The notes under the pieces: model-generated
Database searches by the model: none
What the model was told of the DNA's origin: nothing
The model's input: only the letters and a program-made list of their open reading frames with translations
In this document: positions 6,887-16,002 of the stretch, one piece after another
Layout of the letters: the number at the start of each line of letters is the position of its first letter
Numbering within the stretch: position 1 is the stretch's first letter
IMG/VR virus record: IMGVR_UViG_3300042450_000242
Coordinates: 1-41,124 of that record
DNA from: a virus
Length of the DNA stretch: 41,124 bases
Reading direction: 5' to 3' (one strand)
Made by a program: the position numbers and the translations under genes

Positions 6887-8842
6887 ATGGCAATGTTAGC
6901 TAGATTAGGGGTGGTACTTGGACTGGACTCGGCAGAGTTCCGGCAGGGTATTGAGGGCGCGGATCGCAGCTTAAATAAGCTAGTAAAGACAGCGCAAACA
7001 GGGGCGACAGCAGCAAGTGCAGCTTTCGTCGCTATGACGTACTCTGCGCTAAATTATGCGGATCAGATCACTGACACCGCACGAGCTAACGAAGTCGCAG
7101 TAGAGACAATCCTAGCACTATCTCAGGGGCTTGTTGAGAACGGGGGCAGTTCGGAAAAGGCTGGCGTCATGCTGGCAACATTCGCCAAGAATGTAAACGC
7201 CACCGCCGAAGAATCCTTAAAAGCACAAACAGCCTTTGCCAAGCTCGGCGTATCGCTGAAAGATTTGGATAGCATGAGCATGGAGAAGTTACTAGACAAG
7301 TCTTTGAAGGGTCTGGAACTAGAAACCGATGCTCTAAAAAGGAACGCTCTACAGAGAGAGATATTCGGCAAAGGCATGATGAATGTGGCTGGCGGCGATT
7401 TATCTCGCGGAATGGCTATGGCTAGAATTGAGATGGTGCAATACGCCCAAGCTGTAGAGGAAGCAGGAAGGATGCACGATCTGATCGTGGGCAAGGCCCA
7501 TAAGATGCTGTTGATGTTTACCAACTCAGTTATCCCAACATTATCAACGATGTACGATCATTGGGGGAAGAATACATCGGCGGCAACATTCTTCTTTGAC
7601 AAGGTGGAATGGTTAGTTAAACACGCCGCTGTTGGAATACAGACTCTAGTATCGGCAGTTACTCAACTTGCTGACACTTTAGTATTTATGGGTGGATCAC
7701 TAGCAAAAGTATTGGCGGGAGATTTTAAGGGTATTGCCGCTGGATACGATGCTCTGAAGGCGAAGAATCTTGAAACGTGGGCGGCTCATCAGAAATTGAT
7801 GCAAGACGTTATCGATCCATTAGGAAAGCAAGGTGGCGGGGTTTCATCAGATACAGTAGCAAGTCGCGGGGTAGAGGCAGCTAAAAATCCTGATGCAGCT
7901 AAAGCGGTACAGATGCAACAGACATTGGATCGGGCGAAATTGCTGTCGGCAGAGTATATTCGTCAGAATGAATTAGCATTAAAACAGGTTACGACTCGCG
8001 CTGAAATAGCGGTCTACGCGCAACGCGAACAGAAAGTAAGGATGGACGTTCTCAATGTTGAGCAACAACTCAGCAACCAGCTTGCTCAGATTACATTAAA
8101 GATTCTTGATGCTCGCATTATGGGCAACGAGAAGTTGGCTGTAGTCCTAGAGCAGCAGCGAGACATTATCCAAGAACAGGGGAAGATGTACATCGAGCTA
8201 ACTGAGTCCACGATCCGCAGTATACAGGATCAACAGTATTCGTTTTCCTTCGGTTGGGAGAAGTCTTTTAATCAGTTCAATGATGACGCTCTGAACTATA
8301 GCAAGATGGGAGAGAGTGCTTTTCTGACGTTCACCGACACTATTGGATCCGCCATAGATGAGTTCGCGGCTAATGGCAGCCTATCATTCGGGAAATTTGC
8401 GCTTAGTGTTATTGGGGACATAGCCAAAATGTTGGCGAAGTTCTACGCCATGCAGCTTGCAATGATGGCGGTCGGGTTTATTACGAGTGCGTTTGGTGGC
8501 ATGGGGAAAACCGGGGCATCGAAAGGAGTTGGCAAGGGTTGGGATGTGGGGGGGTTTGCGGGAACATCAATGCTGGCGGCTGGCGGGGATATTGATGGCC
8601 CATCTATCGTAGGGGAAAATGGCCCGGAGTTATTTGTCCCTAAAGGGAAGGGGTCAATCATTCCTAATCAACGTATGGGTCAAGCTATGCAAGGGCAGCC
8701 TTCCATTGTATATAACGGCCCATACATCGCGCAAATGTCAGCCATAGACACCCAATCAGCACTTCAGTTCCTATCTAAAAACAAGATGGGTGTATGGGCG
8801 GCGAATCAATCCGCGAACAAATCCGTTCCAGTGAACAGGTAA
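6887..8842 (+). CDS. Tail tape measure protein
   Basis: This 651-residue protein starts with MAMLARLGVVLGLDSAEFRQGIEGADRS, the usual tape-measure opening, and has long helical stretches (about 10-45, 330-420), hydrophobic segments (about 235-275 and 505-535) and a C-terminal Gly-rich part with GGDIDGPSIVGENGPELFVP, which is typical of lambda-H/TP901-like tape measures. The length predicts a tail of very roughly 100 nm at 1.5 angstrom per residue. A good ribosome binding site precedes the ATG. Confidence 0.92.
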   Translation: MAMLARLGVVLGLDSAEFRQGIEGADRSLNKLVKTAQTGATAASAAFVAMTYSALNYADQITDTARANEVAVETILALSQGLVENGGSSEKAGVMLATFAKNVNATAEESLKAQTAFAKLGVSLKDLDSMSMEKLLDKSLKGLELETDALKRNALQREIFGKGMMNVAGGDLSRGMAMARIEMVQYAQAVEEAGRMHDLIVGKAHKMLLMFTNSVIPTLSTMYDHWGKNTSAATFFFDKVEWLVKHAAVGIQTLVSAVTQLADTLVFMGGSLAKVLAGDFKGIAAGYDALKAKNLETWAAHQKLMQDVIDPLGKQGGGVSSDTVASRGVEAAKNPDAAKAVQMQQTLDRAKLLSAEYIRQNELALKQVTTRAEIAVYAQREQKVRMDVLNVEQQLSNQLAQITLKILDARIMGNEKLAVVLEQQRDIIQEQGKMYIELTESTIRSIQDQQYSFSFGWEKSFNQFNDDALNYSKMGESAFLTFTDTIGSAIDEFAANGSLSFGKFALSVIGDIAKMLAKFYAMQLAMMAVGFITSAFGGMGKTGASKGVGKGWDVGGFAGTSMLAAGGDIDGPSIVGENGPELFVPKGKGSIIPNQRMGQAMQGQPSIVYNGPYIAQMSAIDTQSALQFLSKNKMGVWAANQSANKSVPVNR

Positions 8843-8845
8843 ACT

Positions 8846-9526
8846 ATGAGCCTTAATACGATCTTAATTAATAGCGAGTCGGTAGGGATCAACGACCACC
8901 GCTTTGTCGGTCAAGTAGTCAGCCGGAATCAGAGAATAGCGACCGCTGAAATTGTAACGGTAGTTCCTTTCGCGTTCGAGATGAAGCCGCATAACTATTT
9001 GAAATACAGTCAAAGCAGAGGGCTTCTTAATTCCCTACGGATTCCTGATAAGTCTTTAGAGCAATACTTGAATTTTGGCGTGACTGGATGGGTTAACTAC
9101 ATAGCATATCAGGGAGACATGAGTTCTGGCGCTATCGAAGTATGCGAGTGGCAGATTACATCGGCAGCAAAGATTCTAGTCCTCGGCTCCCTCCCTAGTA
9201 TTGGAGCCGGACTCTATATAGTTAAAGCCGGAGATTTCTGTCAGGTTGGCAGATATTCTTACATTGCCACAGCAGACGTAGTTAGAGGCTCTGGGTCGAC
9301 CGTTAACATACCAGTCCACCGTAACCTAATCACAGAACTTGTTAGCCCCGTGGCGGCGGTTATAGGGCAATATGGAACAACGGTAGCAATGGGCGGCGAT
9401 TCTTATACAGGCTGCACATTCCCAGTTATCCTTCGGGACTATCCCGCCTACACCTTAATTCCGATGCAGAATGATTCTTTTATAAATTGGCAGGGAACAT
9501 TCAAAGCGTTTGAGGCAGTCCTATGA
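8846..9526 (+). CDS. Minor tail / distal tail protein (putative)
   Basis: This 226-residue protein comes straight after the tape measure, where siphophages encode distal tail components (lambda M/L-like or Dit-like). It is beta-rich, without a catalytic motif. Its stop overlaps the next start by an ATGA, forming a tight block with the next two genes. The assignment is positional. Confidence 0.6.
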   Translation: MSLNTILINSESVGINDHRFVGQVVSRNQRIATAEIVTVVPFAFEMKPHNYLKYSQSRGLLNSLRIPDKSLEQYLNFGVTGWVNYIAYQGDMSSGAIEVCEWQITSAAKILVLGSLPSIGAGLYIVKAGDFCQVGRYSYIATADVVRGSGSTVNIPVHRNLITELVSPVAAVIGQYGTTVAMGGDSYTGCTFPVILRDYPAYTLIPMQNDSFINWQGTFKAFEAVL

Positions 9527-10128
9527 ATGTTATCCCACCCGTTGACGGCACTAATAACATTCGCTATGCGGACTTCCTTCGGATCACTACGCCGGAGGAG
9601 GTTTTTTTAATATCATCAGCCCCGTCGACACTTACCATTCCAGAAGTAGACGCACAACCATTCTCTGGGTTAGGAGTATTAGTAAAAGCGGGAGATGCGA
9701 TCAGAGATATAAAGTCTACAGCCAACGAGACTACGTTTGCTTTTGTGGGAATTGATACGGCGTTTCTAGGCTTTGTATTAAGTAAGAATATAAAAGGATC
9801 GCAGATCGAGGCGTGGAAAGGTTTTTTCGGGACTGATGGGGTGCTACTCACCGATGGCGGTACTGGTGGGCTATATCAATATTTTAACGGATATATAACT
9901 AGCTTTACTATTTCTGAGGAGTGGATAGAAGAAGCCAGATCTTATGTTGGCGTTATAACGGTATCAGCCTCATCAATTCAAATGATTTTGCAGAATAGAA
10001 CGGCTGGAAGATATACCAATGATAATGCGTGGCAATTTTTTGCTCCGGGTGATACGAGCATGAATAGAGTGGCTTTCATAACCACTATTAATTATAACTT
10101 TGGCAAAGATGCTCTAGCCACATCGTGA
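9523..10128 (+). CDS. Minor tail protein / tail tip hub component (putative)
   Basis: This 201-residue protein is beta-rich in its first 150 residues and ends with AGRYTNDNAWQFFAPGDTSM, a Cys-free segment. Similar C-terminal pieces occur in tail proteins encoded just before the J-like tip protein in other siphophages. It overlaps both neighbours (ATGA before, GTGATAA after). A role in assembling the tail tip is inferred from order. Confidence 0.6.
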   Translation: MNVIPPVDGTNNIRYADFLRITTPEEVFLISSAPSTLTIPEVDAQPFSGLGVLVKAGDAIRDIKSTANETTFAFVGIDTAFLGFVLSKNIKGSQIEAWKGFFGTDGVLLTDGGTGGLYQYFNGYITSFTISEEWIEEARSYVGVITVSASSIQMILQNRTAGRYTNDNAWQFFAPGDTSMNRVAFITTINYNFGKDALATS

Positions 10129-10568
10129 TAAGAAAATCTAATAAATTTGACAGAGCCGACGTCATTGAAATGATGAGAATGTTCAAGACGGAAAGCGACA
10201 TTGAATTTCTTAGGGTATTAGAGAACCCCGACTGGTGGGGTCAGTTATTCGACACCATTAATTCTGGACTAGGGGTGGTTTTTATAGAGCCGGGGAAGGG
10301 GCTGATAATGGGGATGATAGTTCCTTCTTTGTGGTGTAATAAGACGTTCGGACTACATGAATTGGCGTGGTATGTGAAGCCGGAATATAGAAAGTCTACG
10401 GTAGGTTATAGGCTCTTTAAGGAATTTGTGAACTACGGAAACCAATTGAAAGACGAAGGTAGGATAACTTTTTTTGTAATGGGGAAGCTGCACAACAGTC
10501 CCAATTTGAATTATGAAAAATATGGCTTTAAGAAAATGGAAGAAACGTGGATAAAAGAACTTTCATAA
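10125..10568 (+). CDS. GNAT-like N-acetyltransferase fold protein in the tail-tip operon
   Basis: This 147-residue protein starts with GTG overlapping the previous stop. Features of the GNAT fold can be seen: an N-terminal strand-helix, central LHELAWYVKPEYRKSTVGYRLFKEF (strand 4, then a degenerate acetyl-CoA loop, then helix 3), and C-terminal NLNYEKYGFKKME, like the usual YEKxGF end. The expected R/Q-x-x-G-x-G/A loop is changed to RKSTVGY. It sits exactly where lambda-like phages have the K gene (NlpC/P60-type), which is absent here. The acyl acceptor is unknown. Confidence 0.7.
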   Translation: MIRKSNKFDRADVIEMMRMFKTESDIEFLRVLENPDWWGQLFDTINSGLGVVFIEPGKGLIMGMIVPSLWCNKTFGLHELAWYVKPEYRKSTVGYRLFKEFVNYGNQLKDEGRITFFVMGKLHNSPNLNYEKYGFKKMEETWIKELS

Positions 10569-13500
10569 ATAAAAGAACGTGGGTACTTTTTGTCGGGCTT
10601 AGTACGCTGACATTCACAAGTCAGGCTTACGCTTTCGTTGCTACGCTTGCGACTTTTCTTGCGCTGACGTTCACAATATCAATGGCTGTAGCCACCACCA
10701 TATCTGTTGCAATCAGTATGGTTGTATCAATGGCTATATCTTTCGCAATCTCAGCGGTTATAGGTGGCCCGAACGCTCCCGGTGGGATGGGGGAGCAGCG
10801 TGATCCGGGAAATAGAACCCAGATACCTCCGGCTACATCTAATAAACTTCCTGTTGTCTATGGCGATTCGTGGATCGGTGGAACCGTAATAGATCTAAGC
10901 ATAACCAATAACAGTCAGCAACTATTTTACGTTATAGCTTTGAGCGAGGTTACGAATACCAACCCCGGTCAGACTGCCGATACAATTACTTTTGGGGATA
11001 TTTATTTCGCTGGAAAGAAATGCGTATTTGATGCGACAAATCAATATCAGGTTAACTCTCTGCTAGATGAGTCCACGGGAGCGTCGGAGACAAATGTTAA
11101 AGGTAAAATTAATATATACCTTTACAGCAACGGTTCCAACAGCCCAACAAATTCAAGCAGTACAGCCATTAGCATTATGCAAAATGCTAACTTAGTTTAT
11201 AAGTGGGACGATACAAAGCTAATGACCAATTGCGCGTTCGCAATTCTTGTCCTTACTTATAGCGTCACAGCGAATATCCGAGGCTTGGCTCCAACTAGGT
11301 TTCAAGTAAAAAATAGTAGATATAAACCGGGGGATTGTTTTTTAGACTTCTTGACCAATACCCGTTATGGCGCGGCAATTCCTTTGGCTCAGATTGACAC
11401 TACAAGCCTTACCGCACTAAACGTCTATTCGGACGAGTCATTCACTTATACAGATTATGAGGGATTTATAACAACACAGACTAGATTTAGGTTTGATGGG
11501 GCAGTGGACACGAAGCGAACTATCATGGCTACGCTACAGGACATGACTTCTAGTTGTGACTGCTTATTAAGATATGATGAGATGACGGCTCAGTGGGGGG
11601 TAATAGTCCAGAGTAATTCTTTTGATATTGCAATGGCTATAAATGATAGCAATATCATTTCTTCGATACAGGTAACGCCTATTGATCTATCTAATTCATT
11701 CAATATTGCCGAGGTCAAGTTCCCCGACAAGTCTAATCAAGATGCTTTTAATACTTCAACTTTTGATCTGGCTCAAATTGATCCTACACTTTTATTCCCG
11801 AATGAGCCTGTCAATAAACAATCAATTACAGTTCCTTTCTGTAACAATGATGTTCGCGCACAGTATCTAGCAAACCGATTCTTAAAAGCGGCGCGAGAAG
11901 ATTTGCAGGTAACTTGTTCTGTTGGATTTGATGGACTCCAACTAGAAGCGGGTGACGTGATGACTTTAACCAATGCTAATTATGGATGGGTAGATAAGTT
12001 ATTCAAAACTAACAAAGTATCGCAGACCTTCAAAGATGACGGGGCGATTGTAGTTAACCTGCTGCTGATGGAATTTAATCCGGCAGTTTATGACGATGTA
12101 AATATTACACAGTTCCAACCGAGTCCGAATACGGGATTAAATGATCCGATGGTATTTGGTTCTCTGGTCAAACCCATCGTACAACAATCATACCCCGGCG
12201 CAGCGGTTCCGATATTCTTTCTGCAAGTCGAAACCCCGGAATTTGGGGTAACGCAATATGCGGAAGTTTATTATTCTGCGTTTGCCGATCCAACAGAGGC
12301 GCAATTAATCTTTGCTGGAACTAGCGAGGTTCAGCCTAACGGTATCCCGTGGACAACGCTAACAGTATTACCTTTAATTGGTCTTGCATCTATTCCAGCA
12401 GGGGATTGGTACTTTTTCTCCCGAATGGTCAATAGCTTGGGAGCGTCTAGCTTTAGTCCTGTCAGTGATTTATTCTCTTGGCGTCCTACTACTTATCAAT
12501 ATGTAGAGCAATATCTCGTTATTGCTTATGCAGACTCGGCAGACGGAACTTCTGGATTCAGTTTAGACCCTAGAAATAAGGATTACTACGGAACGCTGAA
12601 TCAATCGAGTCCAGTGCCAAGTAACAACCCCGCTTTATACACATGGAAACTAGCGCAGCCTAATTTCGAAACATCAAACTATCTTCTATATGTAAATAGG
12701 GTAAATAGATTAATGTCGTTTGCTACAGGCCCCGCAATTTTTGCAAGCGGAACTGGGGCGTTTGTGCCTTTAGAGGCTTCGGTTTATGATCCTTCGATCT
12801 GGGCGGGGCTTCCTGATGGCACTAATACCATTGACCTAGATCATAGGACAGGACAGTTATTGCAGACTGGAACGACTAGCGTAGGCTTTGGAGAGGTCGC
12901 TGTAACAAATAATGATACGGGTATATTGGTTGCTAGACTTGCTCCCTTCTTAAATTTTGGGGAGGGTGTTTATACCTATACCTCATCGCCAGCAACGCTT
13001 ACTATCGACATTTATGGAAGGGTGGTTGGATTTACTACCCCAGACTCTTTCCAGATGACTATATCGACATTCACTGCGACAAGTGGACAGACATTCTTTG
13101 CAGTATCTAGGGATGCGGCATATATAGTGGGCCAATGCCTTGTATTCAATCAAGGGACATTATCCCAGACTTCAGAATATACGGACGCGGCTGGCGGGGT
13201 GACGTTTGGGACAGGAATAATATTAGATAATATCATTACTGTTATATCCTTTAGATCGACCAATACCGCTACAGGTTCTTACGCTTCATTCGCAAGATAT
13301 TCTGCTGCATTAATAGAAACAGGTTCTTATACTGCGGATGGATTTACATTAGTTTCTGGCAACGAACTTTTATTCTTAAATGGGACTGTAGTCAATGAGC
13401 AAGATTACGATGTGGTCGGGCAGACTATTACAAACTTTCCTAACATAACGACAGGTGATCTTGAAATAATACAGTGGACAAATAACAATCTTGGGGTCGC

Positions 13501-13723
13501 CAACGGAACCCCTGTAAACTTAGTGGCAAATACTGTTATTGGTCAGGCTGAGTATCCATTTTCATTTACTGCAAATGCTTTTAATTTATACCAAAACGGG
13601 GTATTATTAAAAGTAGGAACGGATATAACTACTGGCGTTGGCACATATACCTTTGCAGTAACGCCTGATATAACTTCCAATATTTTAGTGCAGCAAACTT
13701 TCGCACGTTCGGGGGCAGCATGA
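10547..13723 (+). CDS. Tail tip attachment protein (J-like, with N-terminal hydrophobic segment)
   Basis: At 1058 residues this is the largest protein in the window. Residues 10-70 form a long hydrophobic stretch (WVLFVGLSTLTFTSQAYAF, then repeated VAxxI segments), like lambda gpI fused to the tip protein. About 85-530 form the hub region (NRTQIPPATSNKLPVVYGDS is a conserved tail-tip opening), followed by beta-rich, fibronectin-like and adhesin-like parts to the C-terminus. It is probably the central hub that carries fibre proteins. GTG 10547 is used and overlaps the GNAT-like gene by 22 bases. Confidence 0.8.
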   Translation: MDKRTFINKRTWVLFVGLSTLTFTSQAYAFVATLATFLALTFTISMAVATTISVAISMVVSMAISFAISAVIGGPNAPGGMGEQRDPGNRTQIPPATSNKLPVVYGDSWIGGTVIDLSITNNSQQLFYVIALSEVTNTNPGQTADTITFGDIYFAGKKCVFDATNQYQVNSLLDESTGASETNVKGKINIYLYSNGSNSPTNSSSTAISIMQNANLVYKWDDTKLMTNCAFAILVLTYSVTANIRGLAPTRFQVKNSRYKPGDCFLDFLTNTRYGAAIPLAQIDTTSLTALNVYSDESFTYTDYEGFITTQTRFRFDGAVDTKRTIMATLQDMTSSCDCLLRYDEMTAQWGVIVQSNSFDIAMAINDSNIISSIQVTPIDLSNSFNIAEVKFPDKSNQDAFNTSTFDLAQIDPTLLFPNEPVNKQSITVPFCNNDVRAQYLANRFLKAAREDLQVTCSVGFDGLQLEAGDVMTLTNANYGWVDKLFKTNKVSQTFKDDGAIVVNLLLMEFNPAVYDDVNITQFQPSPNTGLNDPMVFGSLVKPIVQQSYPGAAVPIFFLQVETPEFGVTQYAEVYYSAFADPTEAQLIFAGTSEVQPNGIPWTTLTVLPLIGLASIPAGDWYFFSRMVNSLGASSFSPVSDLFSWRPTTYQYVEQYLVIAYADSADGTSGFSLDPRNKDYYGTLNQSSPVPSNNPALYTWKLAQPNFETSNYLLYVNRVNRLMSFATGPAIFASGTGAFVPLEASVYDPSIWAGLPDGTNTIDLDHRTGQLLQTGTTSVGFGEVAVTNNDTGILVARLAPFLNFGEGVYTYTSSPATLTIDIYGRVVGFTTPDSFQMTISTFTATSGQTFFAVSRDAAYIVGQCLVFNQGTLSQTSEYTDAAGGVTFGTGIILDNIITVISFRSTNTATGSYASFARYSAALIETGSYTADGFTLVSGNELLFLNGTVVNEQDYDVVGQTITNFPNITTGDLEIIQWTNNNLGVANGTPVNLVANTVIGQAEYPFSFTANAFNLYQNGVLLKVGTDITTGVGTYTFAVTPDITSNILVQQTFARSGAA

Positions 13724-14157
13724 CAAATGCTTTTAATCTTAGTCAACTAGCAAACAATACAAACTCATCTGGACAGGTTGCTGCTGGTGGGCTTGCGGCG
13801 AATCAAACTTTAACGACTCCAACGGTAAGTGGCTACACCGAATCTGTCGTGGCATCCGGCACTGTCGGAGCGGCGGCTACTTTAGCAATAACATCAGGCA
13901 CGGTATTGACTGCAACGCTAACTAGCGCGACTCCATGTACTTTTACAATGCCAACAGTCGGCGCGGGGAAGTCTTTTATCCTGTTGCTAAAAACCCCTGT
14001 ATCTGGAACCGCTACAACAGCAACATTTACTAGCGTCAAATGGGGGACTGCTGGCGCACCAACTATTACAGCAACCGTTGCAAAGATGGATATTTTATCT
14101 TTCGTATCCGACGGCACTAATTGGTATGGCAACTCAACTCTAGGATATACCCCATAA
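13720..14157 (+). CDS. Tail fibre-associated protein (N-terminal half of a split tail-tip protein)
   Basis: This 145-residue Thr/Ala-rich beta protein contains ITSGTVLTATLTSATPCTFT and ends FVSDGTNWYGNSTLGYTP, a pattern seen in phage fibre and tip proteins. Its start overlaps the J-like stop (ATGA) and its stop overlaps the next ATG (TAATG). Together with the following glycine-rich gene it looks like two parts of one receptor-binding module. Enzyme function is not suggested. Confidence 0.65.
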   Translation: MTNAFNLSQLANNTNSSGQVAAGGLAANQTLTTPTVSGYTESVVASGTVGAAATLAITSGTVLTATLTSATPCTFTMPTVGAGKSFILLLKTPVSGTATTATFTSVKWGTAGAPTITATVAKMDILSFVSDGTNWYGNSTLGYTP

Positions 14158-14984
14158 TGTTCGCGGGTAGAAATTTTTATCAGGTTGGCGGGAGTGTGTC
14201 GCCGACTCCATCTGTAAATTACTTGGTTGTCGCTGGTGGAGGCGGGTCTGGGAGGGGTAGCTATGCTTCCCCCGGCAAATCAATTGCTAGTGGTGGTGGC
14301 GGTGGGGCTGGTGGTTACAGGACTGGCTCTATCGCCGTGGCTTCGGGTACTCCAATAACTGTTACTGTTGGGGCTGGCGGCGGGGTACTTGCAAATGGGG
14401 TGGCTTCACTTTTCTCTAGTGTATCGTCTGCTGGTGGTGGCAGAGGTGGAATTGGTCAGGCGGGAGGTGTAGCCGGAGGGAGTGGTGGTGGTTCTGGCGG
14501 GTGGGGGACTGGTGGCGGTGGTGGCAACAGCCCCGCCACATCTCCTTCACAGGGGAATAGTGGCGGTGCTGGCCCCGGAGGCAATTATGTAACGTATGGA
14601 GGGGGCGGTGGTGGTGCTTCGGCAGGTGGTTCACCGGGAACAAGTGGGTTCGGTGCAAAAAATGGTAAGGGTGGAGATGGCGGCACGACTTCTATTTCCG
14701 GCGCATCGACAGTTTATGCCGGGGGTGGGGCTGGCGGCTCTGGCACAGGTGGTGGCACAGGTGGTGGTGGAGCGAGTGGATCAGCGGGAGGAACTAATTT
14801 GGGTGGCGGCGCAGGTGGGGTAAACTACAATACAGGCGGGGCCAGCGGTGGGTCGGGCATAGTTATTGTTAGCTATTCGTCAGCATATCCAGCCGCAACC
14901 TCTACAACAGGCTCCCCGACCATAACTGAAAGTGGTGGCAATAGGATATATAAGTTCACTTCCTCTGGAAGTATAACAATATGA
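14157..14984 (+). CDS. Glycine-rich tail-tip adhesin
   Basis: This 275-residue protein starts at the ATG that overlaps the previous stop (TAATG); an earlier in-frame start at 14121 would overlap by 37 bases and is less likely. From about residue 22 (VNYLVVAGGGGSGRG) to about 240 it is made of glycine runs such as GGGGGAGGYRTG and GGAGGSGTGGG, ending GIVIVSYSSA and YKFTSSGSITI. Polyglycine-rich segments of this kind form receptor-binding tips in T-even gp38-like adhesins. The DNA is strongly G-rich here. Likely host-range determinant. Confidence 0.8.
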   Translation: MFAGRNFYQVGGSVSPTPSVNYLVVAGGGGSGRGSYASPGKSIASGGGGGAGGYRTGSIAVASGTPITVTVGAGGGVLANGVASLFSSVSSAGGGRGGIGQAGGVAGGSGGGSGGWGTGGGGGNSPATSPSQGNSGGAGPGGNYVTYGGGGGGASAGGSPGTSGFGAKNGKGGDGGTTSISGASTVYAGGGAGGSGTGGGTGGGGASGSAGGTNLGGGAGGVNYNTGGASGGSGIVIVSYSSAYPAATSTTGSPTITESGGNRIYKFTSSGSITI

Positions 14985-15229
14985 GCCACTATGCTAAAGT
15001 TGAAAATGGAATCGTTGTCAATGTCATAGTCGCAGAGCAAGACGTTATAGATTCTGGGATGTTTGGAGATGGTTGGGTGCAAACATCTTACAATACACGA
15101 GATGGGATACATTACGGACAAGATGGCTTGCCGGATGATGGTATTCCATTAAGAAAAAACTATGCAGGTATTGGGTATATTTACGACTCAATTCTTGATG
15201 AATTTAATCCGCCAAATATAGTAGAATAG
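14981..15229 (+). CDS. Conserved small tail-associated phage protein
   Basis: This 82-residue protein starts in ATGA overlap with the adhesin gene. It begins MSHYAKVENGIVVNVIVAEQ and contains GWVQTSYNTRDGIHY and LRKNYAGIGYIYD, which I know as a recurrent small protein in tail-fibre regions of aquatic phages. Longer relatives carry a C-terminal Trp-rich part that is absent here. Function unknown; a fibre cap or chaperone role is possible. Confidence 0.65.
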   Translation: MSHYAKVENGIVVNVIVAEQDVIDSGMFGDGWVQTSYNTRDGIHYGQDGLPDDGIPLRKNYAGIGYIYDSILDEFNPPNIVE

Positions 15230-15252
15230 AGATATACGACACAACATGACTG

Positions 15253-15280
15253 CACGGATTCGCTAGTGAGCGAACCGAAT
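15253..15280 (+). other. Small hairpin in the 15230-15299 gap
   Basis: CGGATTCGCT and AGCGAACCG pair around AGTG, with one bulged A. There is no T-tract, so I would not call a terminator. It precedes the GTG-start fibre gene (with AAGGAG about 8 bases upstream of the start) and may mark an operon boundary or a processing site. Confidence 0.35.
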
Positions 15281-15299
15281 TCCTAGTAAGGAGCAGATC

Positions 15300-15788
15300 G
15301 TGGCAGTATTTAATAAGAACTCCCTATCTCAAGTCAGCGGATTTGATAATCCGATCATCGCTGGCGAACTCGTATACCAGCAGTCTACATTCTGGAATCT
15401 CGCTTTAACTGGCGATGATGGAGTAACGCCTGTCAGTCTAGCTGGCGCGACCATAGACGCTCAGATAGTCCGTAGAACCCTATCCAATGTGAAGGACTCC
15501 CGCTACGGGTTGACCTTCGACATAACGAATTACACCCCTACCCCCACCCCGATTCCTTTGACCATCGTTAACCGTGACAATGCTAATGGCTCTTTTACGC
15601 TTATCATAGATGATACCTCGTGGGACTTAGTTGATGATGACGCTCAACTAGCTATAAGTTCAGTCAATGGCGCGGGTTTCTCTGGTCGGATTAAGATAGG
15701 CTTTGTCGCTGCTGGAAGCACTCCGGCAGAAGATAACATCATCTTCCTATTATTTATTGTTCGCAGCGATGGAATCGTAAAGGTTTGA
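15300..15788 (+). CDS. Tail fibre-region protein, unknown
   Basis: This 162-residue protein starts with GTG behind a strong AAGGAG. It appears to be a beta-sandwich: FWNLALTGDDGVTPVSLAGATIDAQIVRR resembles phage baseplate/fibre-domain proteins that start with a polarised 'W-L-D-G-x-P-x-L-x-G' pattern, and it ends with IIFLLFIVRSDGIVKV. It stands first in a run of three fibre genes. A linker to the tail tip is plausible. Confidence 0.55.
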   Translation: MAVFNKNSLSQVSGFDNPIIAGELVYQQSTFWNLALTGDDGVTPVSLAGATIDAQIVRRTLSNVKDSRYGLTFDITNYTPTPTPIPLTIVNRDNANGSFTLIIDDTSWDLVDDDAQLAISSVNGAGFSGRIKIGFVAAGSTPAEDNIIFLLFIVRSDGIVKV

Positions 15789-15789
15789 T

Positions 15790-15990
15790 ATGGCAAACAT
15801 TAATGTAAAAGTAACTGACGGGAACAACATCACAGTACAGTTGAATAGAGGTGGTGGTGGTAATAATAATCTCATCGCAGGTTATCCCGTGGTGATGAGT
15901 AATATTCAATATCGGGATGTAGTAATGTTCGGTTCTAACGAATGGAACAATGTTAATCAAACCGAAATAACCGATGGCGGAAACTTCTAA
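15790..15990 (+). CDS. Small fibre-region protein
   Basis: This 66-residue protein begins MANINVKVTDGNNITVQLNRGGGG and starts two bases after the previous stop. It ends immediately before the AAGGAG of the first long fibre gene. The opening MAN-I-V-V resembles the start of the two fibre proteins downstream. It may be a small attachment or trimerisation subunit; this is inference. Confidence 0.5.
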   Translation: MANINVKVTDGNNITVQLNRGGGGNNNLIAGYPVVMSNIQYRDVVMFGSNEWNNVNQTEITDGGNF

Positions 15991-16002
15991 GGAGTATTAA
16001 AA

